Shown piece by piece: positions 42,301 through 50,730 of a stretch of DNA of 64,000 bases (position 1 is the first letter of the stretch; each line of letters starts with the position of its first letter). Under the pieces are notes generated by a model that worked only from the letters and a program-made list of their open reading frames with translations, searched no databases and had not been told where the DNA came from. The stretch comes from an uncultured Coriobacteriaceae bacterium (GTDB lineage Bacteria; Actinomycetota; Coriobacteriia; Coriobacteriales; Atopobiaceae), in contig CADCHF010000001.1 of the NCBI GenBank assembly GCA_902801175.1, positions 62,001 through 126,000 on the forward strand. The letters are read 5' to 3'. Position numbers and translations under genes: made by a program.

Positions 42301-43965
42301 AAAGAGGGCGTTCTTGATGACCGAGTAGCTCAGGCCCGCAGCGACGTCGCCAATGGTGGCGCCTTCCTTTTGGGCCTGCTTCACGCGGCTGTTCATAAAG
42401 ACCGTGCAGCGGCTGCCAAGGTCCACTGGCGCGTCGGCATGCACCGCCGAGCGGGCAAACTCCTGCACGCTCATGCCCATGGAGTCGGCAAAGCTCGCAA
42501 TGAACGAGCCGCAGCCGCTCGAGCACGCCTCGTTGAGCATGATGTGCTCGATGACGCCCTCGCGCACCTGCAGGCACTTCATGTCCTGGCCACCAATGTC
42601 AAGGATGAACTCGACGTTGGGAACGAAGGCCTTTGCGCCACGCAGGTGTGCCACGGTCTCGATCTCGCCGGAGTCCGCACCAAGCGCCTGGATCAGAATC
42701 TGCTCGCCGTAGCCGGTCGTGGTCACGTGCCCAATGGTGCAGTCGGCGGGCAGATGGTCAAAGATGTCGTCCATGATCCGCTGGGCGGTGCCAAGCACGT
42801 CACCGTTGTTGACGTCGTACCAGGTGTAGAGCAGCTCTCCCTGCTCGCCCACCACTGCGGCCTTCATCGTGGTGGACCCAGCGTCAATGCCAATGAAGAC
42901 ACGGCCGTGGTAGCTTGTGAGCTCGCCCTTGGGAACCACCTGCTGGTCGTGGCGGTCCTTGAAGTCGCGATACTCCTCCTCGCTCGCAAAGAGCGGATCG
43001 AGGCGGGCGACCTCGGAGCCCTGCACGCCCTGCAGGTTGTCAAGCAGGCCAATGACCTCGGCAAAGGTCACCTTGCGGTCGGATTCGCCGGCAAGGGCAG
43101 CGCCCGTGGCCACAAAGAGGTGGGCGTTCTCGGGCACAATCCTGTGCTCCTCGTCGAGGTTGAGCGTCTCATAGAAGCGCTCGCGAAGCTCGGAGAGATA
43201 CTGCAACGGGCCGCCAAGGAAGGCCACATGGCCGCGAATGGGATGACCGCAGGCAAGGCCCGACACCGTCTGGTTGGCAACGGCCTGGAAGATCGAGGCG
43301 GCAATGTCCTCTGCGGCAGCGCCCTCGTTGAGCAGCGGCTGCACGTCCGACTTGGCAAAGACGCCGCAGCGGCTCGCTATTGGGTAGATGTGCTTGTAGC
43401 TGCGGGCAAGCTCGTTGAGGCCAGGGGCGTCGGTCTTGAGCAGAGATGCCATCTGATCGATGAAGGCTCCCGTACCACCGGCGCAGGTGCCGTTCATGCG
43501 CTGCTCGATGCCGTTGTCAAAGTAGATGATCTTGGCGTCCTCGCCACCAAGCTCAATGGCGCAGTCGGTCTGGGGAATGAGCGTCTCGACCGCGCGCTTG
43601 CTGGCAATGACCTCCTGCACAAACTCAAGGCCAAGCCACGTGGCAAGCAGCATGCCGCCCGAGCCCGTAATGGACACGCGCATGGGGACATCGCCCACCA
43701 CGCGGCGAGCCTTTACAAACAGCTCACGTGCCGTAGCGCGGATGTCGGTGTGGTGCCGCTCGTAGTTGGCGTAGACAAGCTTGTCGTAGGCGTCAATGAC
43801 GGCGAGCTTTACCGTGGTGGAGCCCACGTCGATGCCAAGGCGCAGACGAGCATGCCTAAAGTCGGCTGGTTTGCGCGGCTTTAGCTCTGCCCCGTCCTGA
43901 ACGAGCTCTATGGCACGCGGGAACTCGGCTTGCGCCTTGCTTGAGGCGTCATATCTAGCGGACAT
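39331..43965 (-). CDS. Fused 2-hydroxyacyl-CoA dehydratase-type activase / dehydratase protein
   Basis: 1,544 residues. Two BadF/BcrA-type ATPase (ASKHA) domains: nucleotide motif GIDVGSTTVK at about 44-53 with CAGGTGAFIDQ, and GIDAGSTTMK at about 359 with CSSGCGSFI. Then a DUF2229 region with CGRC at 642-645 and further Cys, and a long C-terminal part related to HgdB-type dehydratase subunits. Related proteins couple ATP hydrolysis to electron transfer through a 4Fe-4S cluster; the substrate here is unknown. Start is ATG at 43965 with AAGGAG upstream, 11 bp inside the TetR gene. Confidence 0.9.
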   Translation of the reverse strand: MSARYDASSKAQAEFPRAIELVQDGAELKPRKPADFRHARLRLGIDVGSTTVKLAVIDAYDKLVYANYERHHTDIRATARELFVKARRVVGDVPMRVSITGSGGMLLATWLGLEFVQEVIASKRAVETLIPQTDCAIELGGEDAKIIYFDNGIEQRMNGTCAGGTGAFIDQMASLLKTDAPGLNELARSYKHIYPIASRCGVFAKSDVQPLLNEGAAAEDIAASIFQAVANQTVSGLACGHPIRGHVAFLGGPLQYLSELRERFYETLNLDEEHRIVPENAHLFVATGAALAGESDRKVTFAEVIGLLDNLQGVQGSEVARLDPLFASEEEYRDFKDRHDQQVVPKGELTSYHGRVFIGIDAGSTTMKAAVVGEQGELLYTWYDVNNGDVLGTAQRIMDDIFDHLPADCTIGHVTTTGYGEQILIQALGADSGEIETVAHLRGAKAFVPNVEFILDIGGQDMKCLQVREGVIEHIMLNEACSSGCGSFIASFADSMGMSVQEFARSAVHADAPVDLGSRCTVFMNSRVKQAQKEGATIGDVAAGLSYSVIKNALFKVIKLRDYDQIGADVVVQGGTFMSDATLRAFELLTGRDVIRPDIAGVMGAYGAALLARDRAGEDGVSGLLSRDEIDNLQVKQRQVHCGRCSNNCLLTVSDFGGGRRFITGNRCEKGAGKTRSKGEEAPNLFKYKNELLFDRECLSPENAPRGTVGIPRALNMYENYPFWHAFFTKLGFAVVLSDQTNKQTYEAGIESMPSESVCYPAKLSHGHVMNLLSKDPDFIWMPCVRWERTEDETTTNHYNCPIVMSYPQTLELNMDELADNSVEYLAPFMPYDNKRELKRRLYEVVSEQREADAAKGKGRVRGEHITRAEIDEAVNYAWAADEEFKDQMHRKGDEVLSWIERTGRHGIVLAGRPYHNDPEINHAIPELVNGFGFAVLTEDSVAHKMRPERPIRVVDQWMYHARLYRAARFVASRNDLDLIQLNSFGCGLDALTTDQVQEILEASGKIYTALKIDEVSNLGAARIRVRSLMAALVERQSELERKAAEGLVSEVAPEGVYMADGSLEHARESSPSRRTPVYRKASSAAFEKVRYTKEMQDAGYTILCPQMSPIHFELVEAVLRAAGYNVVLLPSVDHDAVDAGLKYVNNDICYPSILVCGQLINAVLSGEYDLTRTAVLISQTGGGCRATNYIGLIRKALRDSGHPEVPVISLSLAGNLDENNSGFSLLKPNMLMHALYAIIYGDLIMQLLYRTRPYESEKGAAERLYGAFMRRARTSVPTMSRRSFYRMCQDTIDAFEALPLTNDRSKPRVGVVGEILVKFHPTANNELIKVIEEEGCEANVPCLLDFFTMAMSHEINMAHELGTSAQKRVTARAEIALVESVRERINKMLAKTTRFEPYPSIYELAEKATHVLSLCNNMGEGWLLTAEMIELIESGTPNVVCAQPFACLPNHVVGKSVIKRLRQLYPESNIVAVDYDPGASEVNQLNRIKLMISVAKENLREKGAFVLEGDDVDARGETAGPIELSAAQLAQIEEAKRRAGVAG

Positions 43966-44662
43966 CGCTCAGCTCCTTACTGCCCTCAGCCGCACGCTGG
44001 GCAATAGTGGGAATGTCAAAGTTGATGGGCCGACCGTAGAGGTCGCCAGGCCTCACAAACAGAAGCGCAGTCATCATGCGAGACATGATCTCTACGGGCT
44101 CCTTCATGCCCGTAGTGAGCCATCTCACCACCACGCCGACTTCGGCCGATATGACAAAGGTGAGGTAATAGTCAAAGAGGGCGTCCGCGAGCGGAGAGAT
44201 GCCCTCGGGCGCAAACCCTTCCGCCGCACGAACCTGCACAACCTTGCGCACCATTGCCTTGAGTTTCTCGGCAAAAGCGGGGTCGCCGCCATCGCCAAGC
44301 AACGCACCCAAGACAACACCGTTCTCGCGCAGGTACACAAGGACGTCCTCGGAGCCAGGGCAGGGATTAAAGCTGCTCAGGGCCTCCTCAAGATGGTCGA
44401 GGGTCACACCCGAGATGTCTCGTACCAACGAGCACAGATCGCATATGATGTTCTCCTCGACACAGGCCACCAAGTTGGGAATGTCGCGATAGTGGGAGTA
44501 GAAGGTGCGGCGCGTGATGCCAGCGCGTTCCGAGACCGCAGTGACGGTGACCTGAGAGAGGTCTCCCGTAGCAAGGATCTCCTCGGCAAGCGCCTCGCGC
44601 AGCGCTGTTCGCGTGCGGGCGGTTCGCCGGTCCACTCGTTGGGTCTCAACCGTCGGTTCCAT
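43955..44662 (-). CDS. TetR-family transcription regulator
   Basis: 235 residues: helix-turn-helix at about 25-70 (VTVTAVSERAGITRRTFYSHYRDIPNLV) and a ligand-binding domain with little sequence similarity to others. The ATG at 44662 is preceded by GAAGGAG. It overlaps the giant dehydratase gene by 11 bp, so both are probably one operon and the regulator likely controls it. Three repeated operator-like sites lie directly upstream. Confidence 0.92.
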   Translation of the reverse strand: MEPTVETQRVDRRTARTRTALREALAEEILATGDLSQVTVTAVSERAGITRRTFYSHYRDIPNLVACVEENIICDLCSLVRDISGVTLDHLEEALSSFNPCPGSEDVLVYLRENGVVLGALLGDGGDPAFAEKLKAMVRKVVQVRAAEGFAPEGISPLADALFDYYLTFVISAEVGVVVRWLTTGMKEPVEIMSRMMTALLFVRPGDLYGRPINFDIPTIAQRAAEGSKELSDVR

Positions 44663-44673
44663 GAGACTCCTTC

Positions 44674-44720
44674 TCACAGTGTGCAGTAATTCACATCGTG
44701 AGTATTTTTGCACATTGTGA
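44674..44720. promoter_or_regulatory. Triple operator-like repeats before the TetR gene
   Basis: Three 11-mers of the shape TCACAnnGTGA: TCACAGTGTGC (44674-44684), TCACATCGTGA (44691-44701) and GCACATTGTGA (44710-44720), spaced 17 and 19 bp. The outer two also form a wider palindrome TTCTCACA..TGTGAGAA. They lie 12-58 bp upstream of the TetR start, where its promoter must be, so autoregulation by TetR is likely. Confidence 0.75.
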
Positions 44721-44811
44721 GAAAGATATTAGTCTCTTGCCGGTCAACCACAGCACTGCCATAGATGGTCCGCGCTGCCACGCCGTGCCACACAGCAGGG
44801 AAAGCAGGCCT

Positions 44812-46140
44812 TTAAAGCGTGGCCGAGCCCTCGTTGATACGCAGCTCACAGGCATAGAACGCCTGAAGGGCATGCATGAGGTATCCCGTGTCCAATACGC
44901 CGGCGGTCTCGTAGCTCGAGTGCATGGCAAGCTGGGCCAGGCCAACGTCAACCGTGGCAACGCTCACCTGTCGCCCAGAAAGATTGCCCAGCGTTGAGCC
45001 ACCAGCGGAGGCGCTGTGGTTTGCAAAGGTCTGTACGGGCACCCCTGCGTCGTTGCAGATGGCCGTGAACAGGGCGCGCGTAAAGGCATCGGTGGCGTAC
45101 TTTTGGCTCGCCACCTCCTTTACGATGACTCCCCCATTGATGTGAGCGCCGTTGCTCGCGTCAAAGAGCTCGGGATGGTTGGGATGCACCGCATGCCCGT
45201 TGTCGCAGCTCACCATGAACGATCGGGTAAGCGCGCGCAGATACTGCTCGTCGCTGCCACCAAGTGCGGCATTGATACGCACGAGCGCGTCGCGCAGCAT
45301 TGTCGACCACGCTCCCTGGCGCGTGCCCGAGCCGACCTCCTCGTTGTCAAAGCATGCAAAGACCGTCACGCTCGACGGGTTCTCGCTCGCCACAAAGGCG
45401 TTGACGCCAGCAAAGGCGCACTGCAGGTCATCGAGACGCGGTGCGCTCACAAACTCGCTCGCCCAACCCCACACGCGTGGCTCCGTGCGGTTGACCACAA
45501 AGAGGTCCTTCCCCAGCAGCTGCGACACATCGACGCCCGCCAGCTCAGCAACCATCGCATCGAACGAGCCCTTGGCAAGCTTGCCCGCAGAGAACAGTGG
45601 AAGAAGGTCTACCTGATGGTCGTAGGGAAAGCCCTTGTTGGCATCGCGACGCTGATGAATGGCAACGTTTGGGATGAGCGCAACCTCGCGCTCGCTTGCT
45701 ATGAGACGGCTCTCTATGTGGCCATCGCTGGTGCGGACCACCACGCGCCCCGCAATGCCCAGAGGCCGGTCGAGCCAGCTTGCATCGAGCATTCCGCCAT
45801 AGCCCTCAACGTCGAGGCGGAGCGTCTCGCATGGTCCCGCAAGCTCTGGCACGTGCTTGACCTTGAACATGGGCGAGTCGGTATGCGCTGCCGCAAACTG
45901 GAAGGCATAGCTGTCCGCCTCAAAATGCTCGGGCACCTTCCACGCAACGATACTGGAGTCGTTTCGCATCGTGTAGTAGCCCTTGCCCTGGACAAGCTCC
46001 CAGCGCTCGCCCTCGCGCAAGCGCGTGAGGCCGGCCTTGTCGAGCATACGCGCCATCTCGTTGGCCGCATGAAATGCGGTTGGACTCTTGGCTATAAAGG
46101 AGCAAAGCTCCTGGGAGAGGCGGATGTCGTCGTCTGGCAT
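44812..46140 (-). CDS. M18-family aminopeptidase
   Basis: 442 residues. Binuclear zinc site elements: AAHTDSPMFKVKHVPE, CFDNEEVGSG, and the late block HINGGVIVKEV; the TET-type oligomer aminopeptidases have this layout. Likely removes acidic or other N-terminal residues from peptides in the cytosol. AAGGAGG lies before the ATG at 46140. Monocistronic; the neighbouring TetR gene lies 149 bp away. Confidence 0.95.
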   Translation of the reverse strand: MPDDDIRLSQELCSFIAKSPTAFHAANEMARMLDKAGLTRLREGERWELVQGKGYYTMRNDSSIVAWKVPEHFEADSYAFQFAAAHTDSPMFKVKHVPELAGPCETLRLDVEGYGGMLDASWLDRPLGIAGRVVVRTSDGHIESRLIASEREVALIPNVAIHQRRDANKGFPYDHQVDLLPLFSAGKLAKGSFDAMVAELAGVDVSQLLGKDLFVVNRTEPRVWGWASEFVSAPRLDDLQCAFAGVNAFVASENPSSVTVFACFDNEEVGSGTRQGAWSTMLRDALVRINAALGGSDEQYLRALTRSFMVSCDNGHAVHPNHPELFDASNGAHINGGVIVKEVASQKYATDAFTRALFTAICNDAGVPVQTFANHSASAGGSTLGNLSGRQVSVATVDVGLAQLAMHSSYETAGVLDTGYLMHALQAFYACELRINEGSATL

Positions 46141-46283
46141 GGTGGTTCCTCCTTACCCAACCAGCGATGGCGGGCGTGGGCTTGCAAGCAATTGATGGAC
46201 ATGCTCAACAATAGCGGATGTGCCAATAGCGGAAAGCCAGAGAGTGCCATCTCCGTCCAAACCAAATGAAAGTCCGCGTCTGT

Positions 46284-46337
46284 GGGCGTGTCTTGGGGGA
46301 CGGCAATCTGGCTCGCATTCCCGCTTAACCTGCAAGG
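46284..46337. repeat. Degenerate GTGTC-type repeat unit
   Basis: GGGCGTGTCTTGGGGGACGG followed by CAATCTGGCTCGC resembles the 61-bp units at 32823-32945 with scattered changes. It stands directly before a complete palindromic element, the same order as at 32823-33075. Confidence 0.6.
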
Positions 46338-46471
46338 GGGTGTGTCAGCGGGGACGTACACTTTGACACACGCGAAAGACGTTCATCTTGGGATCGCGTC
46401 GCATATGAAGCCACATTAATCCTATCCGTCGGACTGCGTGTGTCAAAGTGTACGTCCCCCATGACACACCC
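46338..46471. repeat. 134-bp palindromic element, 36-bp arms, 62-nt loop
   Basis: Arms 46338-46373 and 46436-46471 are reverse complements at 34 of 36 positions, core GGGGACGTACACTTTGACAC. The loop is 62 nt, as in the element at 32946, but unrelated in sequence. It lies between the divergently placed ends of the M18 gene (start 46140) and xylB (stop 46505). Confidence 0.93.
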
Positions 46472-46504
46472 TTCGGGAGGAGCTGGGTGACACGGTACGG
46501 CTGC

Positions 46505-47977
46505 TTACTTCATGCGGCCAAACTTTGGACGAAGGACTGGGTAGAGCGAGTGCCACACGTCGTAGCGCTCTTGGTACAGCGAGACCGTCCAACGATCGGG
46601 CTCAATTATGTCGGCGGTCTTAACGAGCTCGTGCGAACAGCTGCGCACGTCGGGCCATGCGCCGCAGGCCACACATGCCAACATGGCGGCACCAAACGCC
46701 GTGACATCGGGCACCTTCGTGGTGATGAGCGGAATGCCCAAGGCATTGGAAAAGATCTGCTTCCAGAGCGGCGTCACCGAGGTACCAGAAATGGTCGATG
46801 CCTTGACCGGCACCTCCTCGGCACGTGCAATGTCAAGACAGTCACGCATGGCAAAGGCCACGCCCTCAAGAACGGCCTGCGTCATGTCCTCGCGCGAAGT
46901 GTGCAGGTGCATGCCAATAAAGGCGCCGCGAGCGTTTGGATCGTTGTAGGGGCTCCGCTCGCCCATGAGATAGGGCAGGAAGAAGACGCTGTTGTGCCCA
47001 AGACGCTTAGGGTTGATGCGACCCTGCTCACCACTGTAGTCGCGCGTCTTGAGGATGTCGTTCATCCACCAGCGATTGCATGCCGAGGCAGAGAGCATGC
47101 ATCCCAAGAAGTGATAGGTGCCGTCAGCATGGGCAAAGCTGTGCAGGGCGTTGTGCTCGTCGACGGCAAAGTTATCATCGCTCACCAAGATGGTGCCCGA
47201 GGTGCCAATGCGAATGTTGCAGTGGCCCGTTCCCACTGTGTCGGTACCAATGGCGGCAGCAGCGTTGTTGCTTGCGCCCGCGCAGACCAAGACGCTCTCG
47301 GGCAGGCCCAGCTCCTGGGCGACCTCGGGAAGAAGCGTGCCGACGGGCTCGTAGCTCTCGTGCACCTTGGGCATCTGGTTTTCGCGCAGGCCACAAATGT
47401 TGAGCATGGCCTTTGACCACTTGCGCTTGCGCACATCAAACAACAGCGTGCCCGAGGCGTCGGAGCAGTCGGCGGTGTGTACGCCAGTCAGGCGATAGTT
47501 GATGTAGTCCTTTGGCAACATGAGCTTGTCGATGCGAGAGAACTTCTCGGGCTCCTCTTCGCGCAGCCACATGAGCTTTGGCGCGGTAAAGCCAGGGTAT
47601 GAGACATTGCCCGTCTTTGCCGACAACCACCTGCGTCCCACCTCGTTGTTGAGGTAGTCGCTCTGGAACTGCGCACGGTTGTCGTTCCAAAGGATTGCCG
47701 GGCACACGGGCTTGTCGTCCGCGTCAAGTGCCACCAGGGCGTGCATCTGGCCCGCAACGCCAATACCCGCAATCTGGCTCACGTCGTAGCCCCTGATGAG
47801 GTCACTGATGCCCATACGCACAGCTCCCCACCATACAATGGGGTCCTGCTCGCACCAGCCGGGCTGGGGGAAGTACAACGGATAAGCCTTCACGATGGTG
47901 CGACGAACATCTCCCTCCTCGTCCATCAGCAGGAAGCAGGCGTTTGTAGTACCAAGATCGACGCCAATGTAGAGCAT
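46505..47977 (-). CDS. xylB: Xylulokinase-like FGGY sugar kinase
   Basis: 490 residues with GVDLGTTNACFLLMDEEG at the N-terminus (phosphate-binding), AGIGVAGQMHALVALD, the substrate region LWNDNRA, and the ATP-site block GGxx-type FGAAMLACVACG near the end. Best fit is D-xylulose kinase of the pentose pathway; a related pentulose substrate cannot be excluded. GAAAGGTGCC precedes the ATG at 47977. No xylose isomerase is adjacent. Confidence 0.86.
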   Translation of the reverse strand: MLYIGVDLGTTNACFLLMDEEGDVRRTIVKAYPLYFPQPGWCEQDPIVWWGAVRMGISDLIRGYDVSQIAGIGVAGQMHALVALDADDKPVCPAILWNDNRAQFQSDYLNNEVGRRWLSAKTGNVSYPGFTAPKLMWLREEEPEKFSRIDKLMLPKDYINYRLTGVHTADCSDASGTLLFDVRKRKWSKAMLNICGLRENQMPKVHESYEPVGTLLPEVAQELGLPESVLVCAGASNNAAAAIGTDTVGTGHCNIRIGTSGTILVSDDNFAVDEHNALHSFAHADGTYHFLGCMLSASACNRWWMNDILKTRDYSGEQGRINPKRLGHNSVFFLPYLMGERSPYNDPNARGAFIGMHLHTSREDMTQAVLEGVAFAMRDCLDIARAEEVPVKASTISGTSVTPLWKQIFSNALGIPLITTKVPDVTAFGAAMLACVACGAWPDVRSCSHELVKTADIIEPDRWTVSLYQERYDVWHSLYPVLRPKFGRMK

Positions 47978-48214
47978 GGAGGCACCTTTCGGAAGAAGCG
48001 TTATGGAACACCTCGAGACAAGCCTTTCTCAAATTCTAGCAAGTCTTTGAGGTGCCGTTGAGGCCTTCCGCACATTATCACAGCCCAAACTCTAAGCGCG
48101 GTGCACGAACATCTCCTCACTCAAGACGCACGAGGTTAACTTGCCGCGTCATGCGTACGGCTTGCCCAAAGGCGATAGGATAGAGGCGGTCCCTCAAATG
48201 GGAAAGGAGCACCC

Positions 48215-49249
48215 ATGAGCGCATCTCTTCACTTTGGACACCTGGAAACCAACGAAGCCGCTAGCCTTTACCTGCTGTCAAATGGCAGAGGAACAACCGT
48301 GGGAATCAGCGACCTGGGAGCGACCTTGGTGCTCTGCCGCGTGGCAGACGCAAGGGGCCATCTTACCGACGTGCTCCTGGGACATTCCAACGCGTCGGAC
48401 TACCTTGGCGACTCCTACTGTCTGGGCTTTGTTGTGGGGCGCAATGCCAACCGCATTGCCAACGCCACCTTTGACTTTGTTGGAAAGACCTATCACCTTG
48501 CCGCAAACGACGGCCCAAACAACCTTCACAGCGGGCCTTACTTTTGGGCGCACCGCATCTGGAAGGTGCTCGAGACTGGCAACAGCTCCATCACTCTTGA
48601 GCTGCAGAGTCCTTCGGGAGACCAGGGCTTCCCGGGCTCGGCCACAGCGCAGGTGAGCTACAGCCTCAGCGAGGACGACCGCCTTGCGGTGAGCTACCGC
48701 GTCACGCCGAGCGAGCCCACCATCATCAATCTCACCAATCACGCATACTGGAACCTCAATGGCCACACCAGCAGAGGCGTGCTCGACCACACGCTGCAGA
48801 TAGAGGCCAAGGCCTACACACCGCTCGTTGACCACCTCCCCACCGGCCAGATTTGCCCTGTTGAGGGGACTCCTTACGACTTTAGGCGTGCCCGAACCAT
48901 TGGAGCCTGCCTCGAGGAGCTGCCAGACGGTTACGACGACAACTTCTGCCTGGAAAACAATGGAGGGCTGGCACAGGCCGCCCGTCTTTGCGGCGATGCT
49001 TCGGGCATTGTGATGGACGTGCTCACCGACGCCCCGGGCATGCAGATCTATACCGATCGCACCTTTAGCGTCCCAAATGGGAGAGACGGCCACAGCTACG
49101 GGGCCTTTGCGGGCATTGCGCTCGAGACGCAGTACTACCCCGATGCCGTCAACCACGAGAACTTCCCGCAGCCGGTCTTTACCCCCGAGTACCCCTTTGA
49201 GAGCACGACCGTCTTTGTGTTTGGCACAAACGGGGCACTGCAGGCATAG
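48215..49249 (+). CDS. galM: Aldose 1-epimerase (mutarotase)
   Basis: Interconverts alpha and beta anomers of galactose and related sugars. 344 residues; substrate and catalytic motifs include LGFVVGRNANRIANA, NLTNHAYWNL with His, and GIALETQYYPDAVNH with the catalytic Glu. AAAGGAG lies before the ATG. Divergent from xylB across a 237-bp gap, so sugar control of both is possible. Confidence 0.95.
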   Translation: MSASLHFGHLETNEAASLYLLSNGRGTTVGISDLGATLVLCRVADARGHLTDVLLGHSNASDYLGDSYCLGFVVGRNANRIANATFDFVGKTYHLAANDGPNNLHSGPYFWAHRIWKVLETGNSSITLELQSPSGDQGFPGSATAQVSYSLSEDDRLAVSYRVTPSEPTIINLTNHAYWNLNGHTSRGVLDHTLQIEAKAYTPLVDHLPTGQICPVEGTPYDFRRARTIGACLEELPDGYDDNFCLENNGGLAQAARLCGDASGIVMDVLTDAPGMQIYTDRTFSVPNGRDGHSYGAFAGIALETQYYPDAVNHENFPQPVFTPEYPFESTTVFVFGTNGALQA

Positions 49250-49363
49250 CGTCAGCCACAATTAGTAGAAAGGCCAAGCAGACAGGTGCTTGTCACCTGC
49301 CTGCAACCTCTTGTTGGGCAAGTCATGCATAATGGGGTGGCAAACCTTACGAAAGAGGACATC

Positions 49364-50728
49364 ATGGCCATTACCCCCGAGGAGGTCGCCGAGACACTGA
49401 GCATGGTCTCGCAGCAAAACCTCGACCTGCGCACCATTACCATGGGCATCTCCCTGCACGCGTGTGCCGACGAAGACATCGATCGCATGTGCACCAAGGT
49501 CTACGACCGAATCACCACCACTGCCGAGCACCTTGTTGAGGTGGCCGAGAACCTTGAGCGCGAATACGGCATCCCCATTGCCAACAAGCGCGTTTCGGTA
49601 ACGCCCATTGCACAAATTGCGGCAGCCTGCACAAACCAGGACCTCACTCCGCTCGCCACAACCCTCGACCGCGCAGCCGAGACCCTGGGCATCGACTTCC
49701 TCGGCGGCTTCTCTGCGCTTGTGCAGAAGGGCATTGGCAACGCCGACCGTCGCCTGATTGCCTCCATCCCATCGGCGCTCGCCACAACGGAGCGCGTCTG
49801 CTCGAGCGTGAACGTTGCCTCAACACGTGCAGGCATCAACATGGATGCCGTCCTGCTCATGGCCAACACCATTGTGAGCGCAGCTCAGGCAACCACCAGC
49901 CGTGACTGCTGCGGAGCAGCCAAGCTCGTCGTCTTTGCCAACATGGTCGAGGACTCGCCTTTCATGGCCGGCGCCATCCACGGCGGCGGCGAGGCAGATG
50001 CCGTCATTAACGTGGGCGTCTCTGGGCCTGGCGTCATGGCCGCAGCCCTGCGCCAGCTCCCACAGGACGCAGGCCTCATGGAGGTTGCAGAGAAGATCAA
50101 GGAAACGGCCTTCAAGATTACGCGCGCAGGCGAGCTCATGAGTCGCGAGGCGTCGCGTCGACTTGGCGTGGAGAAGGGCATTGTTGACCTCTCGCTTGCG
50201 CCGACCCCTGCCGCTGGCGACTCCGTCGCCGAGATTCTCGAGATCATTGGCGTAGGCCGTACGGGCGGACCTGGCACCACCTGTGCGTTGGCGCTCCTTA
50301 ACGACGCCGTCAAGAAGGGTGGCGTCATGGCAAGCTCCAGCGTGGGCGGCCTCTCGGGAGCCTTCATCCCCGTATCTGAGGACGCGGGCATGATTCGCGC
50401 CACCGAGGAAGGTGCGCTCACGCTCGAGAAGCTCGAGGCCATGACAAGCGTCTGCTCGGTGGGCCTCGACATGATTGCGGTACCGGGCACGACCACCCCC
50501 GAGACCATCGCCGGGCTCATTGCCGACGAGATGGCCATCGGCGTGATCAACACCAAGACGACCGCCGTCCGCGTGATTCCCGCCATTGGGCACAACGTTG
50601 GCGACACGCTTGTGTTTGGAGGCCTCCTTGGCACTGCCCCAGTGATGCCTATCAGCCCGTTTGCAGGCACTGTGCTCGCCCATCGCGGCGGCCGCTTCCC
50701 CGCCCCGCTCAACTCGCTCAAGAACTAA
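49364..50728 (+). CDS. DUF711-family protein (UPF0210)
   Basis: 454 residues, starting [34 protein letters not shown], a highly conserved beginning of this family; GAAAGAGGA lies 5 nt upstream of the ATG at 49364. The fold is related to pyruvate-formate-lyase-like barrels; no function is established. In many genomes an ACT-domain gene precedes it; none does here. Two bases downstream begins a beta-lactamase-fold gene. Confidence 0.93.
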   Translation: MAITPEEVAETLSMVSQQNLDLRTITMGISLHACADEDIDRMCTKVYDRITTTAEHLVEVAENLEREYGIPIANKRVSVTPIAQIAAACTNQDLTPLATTLDRAAETLGIDFLGGFSALVQKGIGNADRRLIASIPSALATTERVCSSVNVASTRAGINMDAVLLMANTIVSAAQATTSRDCCGAAKLVVFANMVEDSPFMAGAIHGGGEADAVINVGVSGPGVMAAALRQLPQDAGLMEVAEKIKETAFKITRAGELMSREASRRLGVEKGIVDLSLAPTPAAGDSVAEILEIIGVGRTGGPGTTCALALLNDAVKKGGVMASSSVGGLSGAFIPVSEDAGMIRATEEGALTLEKLEAMTSVCSVGLDMIAVPGTTTPETIAGLIADEMAIGVINTKTTAVRVIPAIGHNVGDTLVFGGLLGTAPVMPISPFAGTVLAHRGGRFPAPLNSLKN

Positions 50729-50730
50729 CC

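Noticed and set aside
42043-43884. Long plus-strand frame opposite the dehydratase gene
   Set aside because: Shadow caused by high G+C codon use; no motif, no ribosome-binding site, and the minus-strand ASKHA domains are clear.
46141-46504. Insertion sequence around the 46338 palindrome
   Set aside because: No transposase frame or target duplication; only a palindromic element is present.
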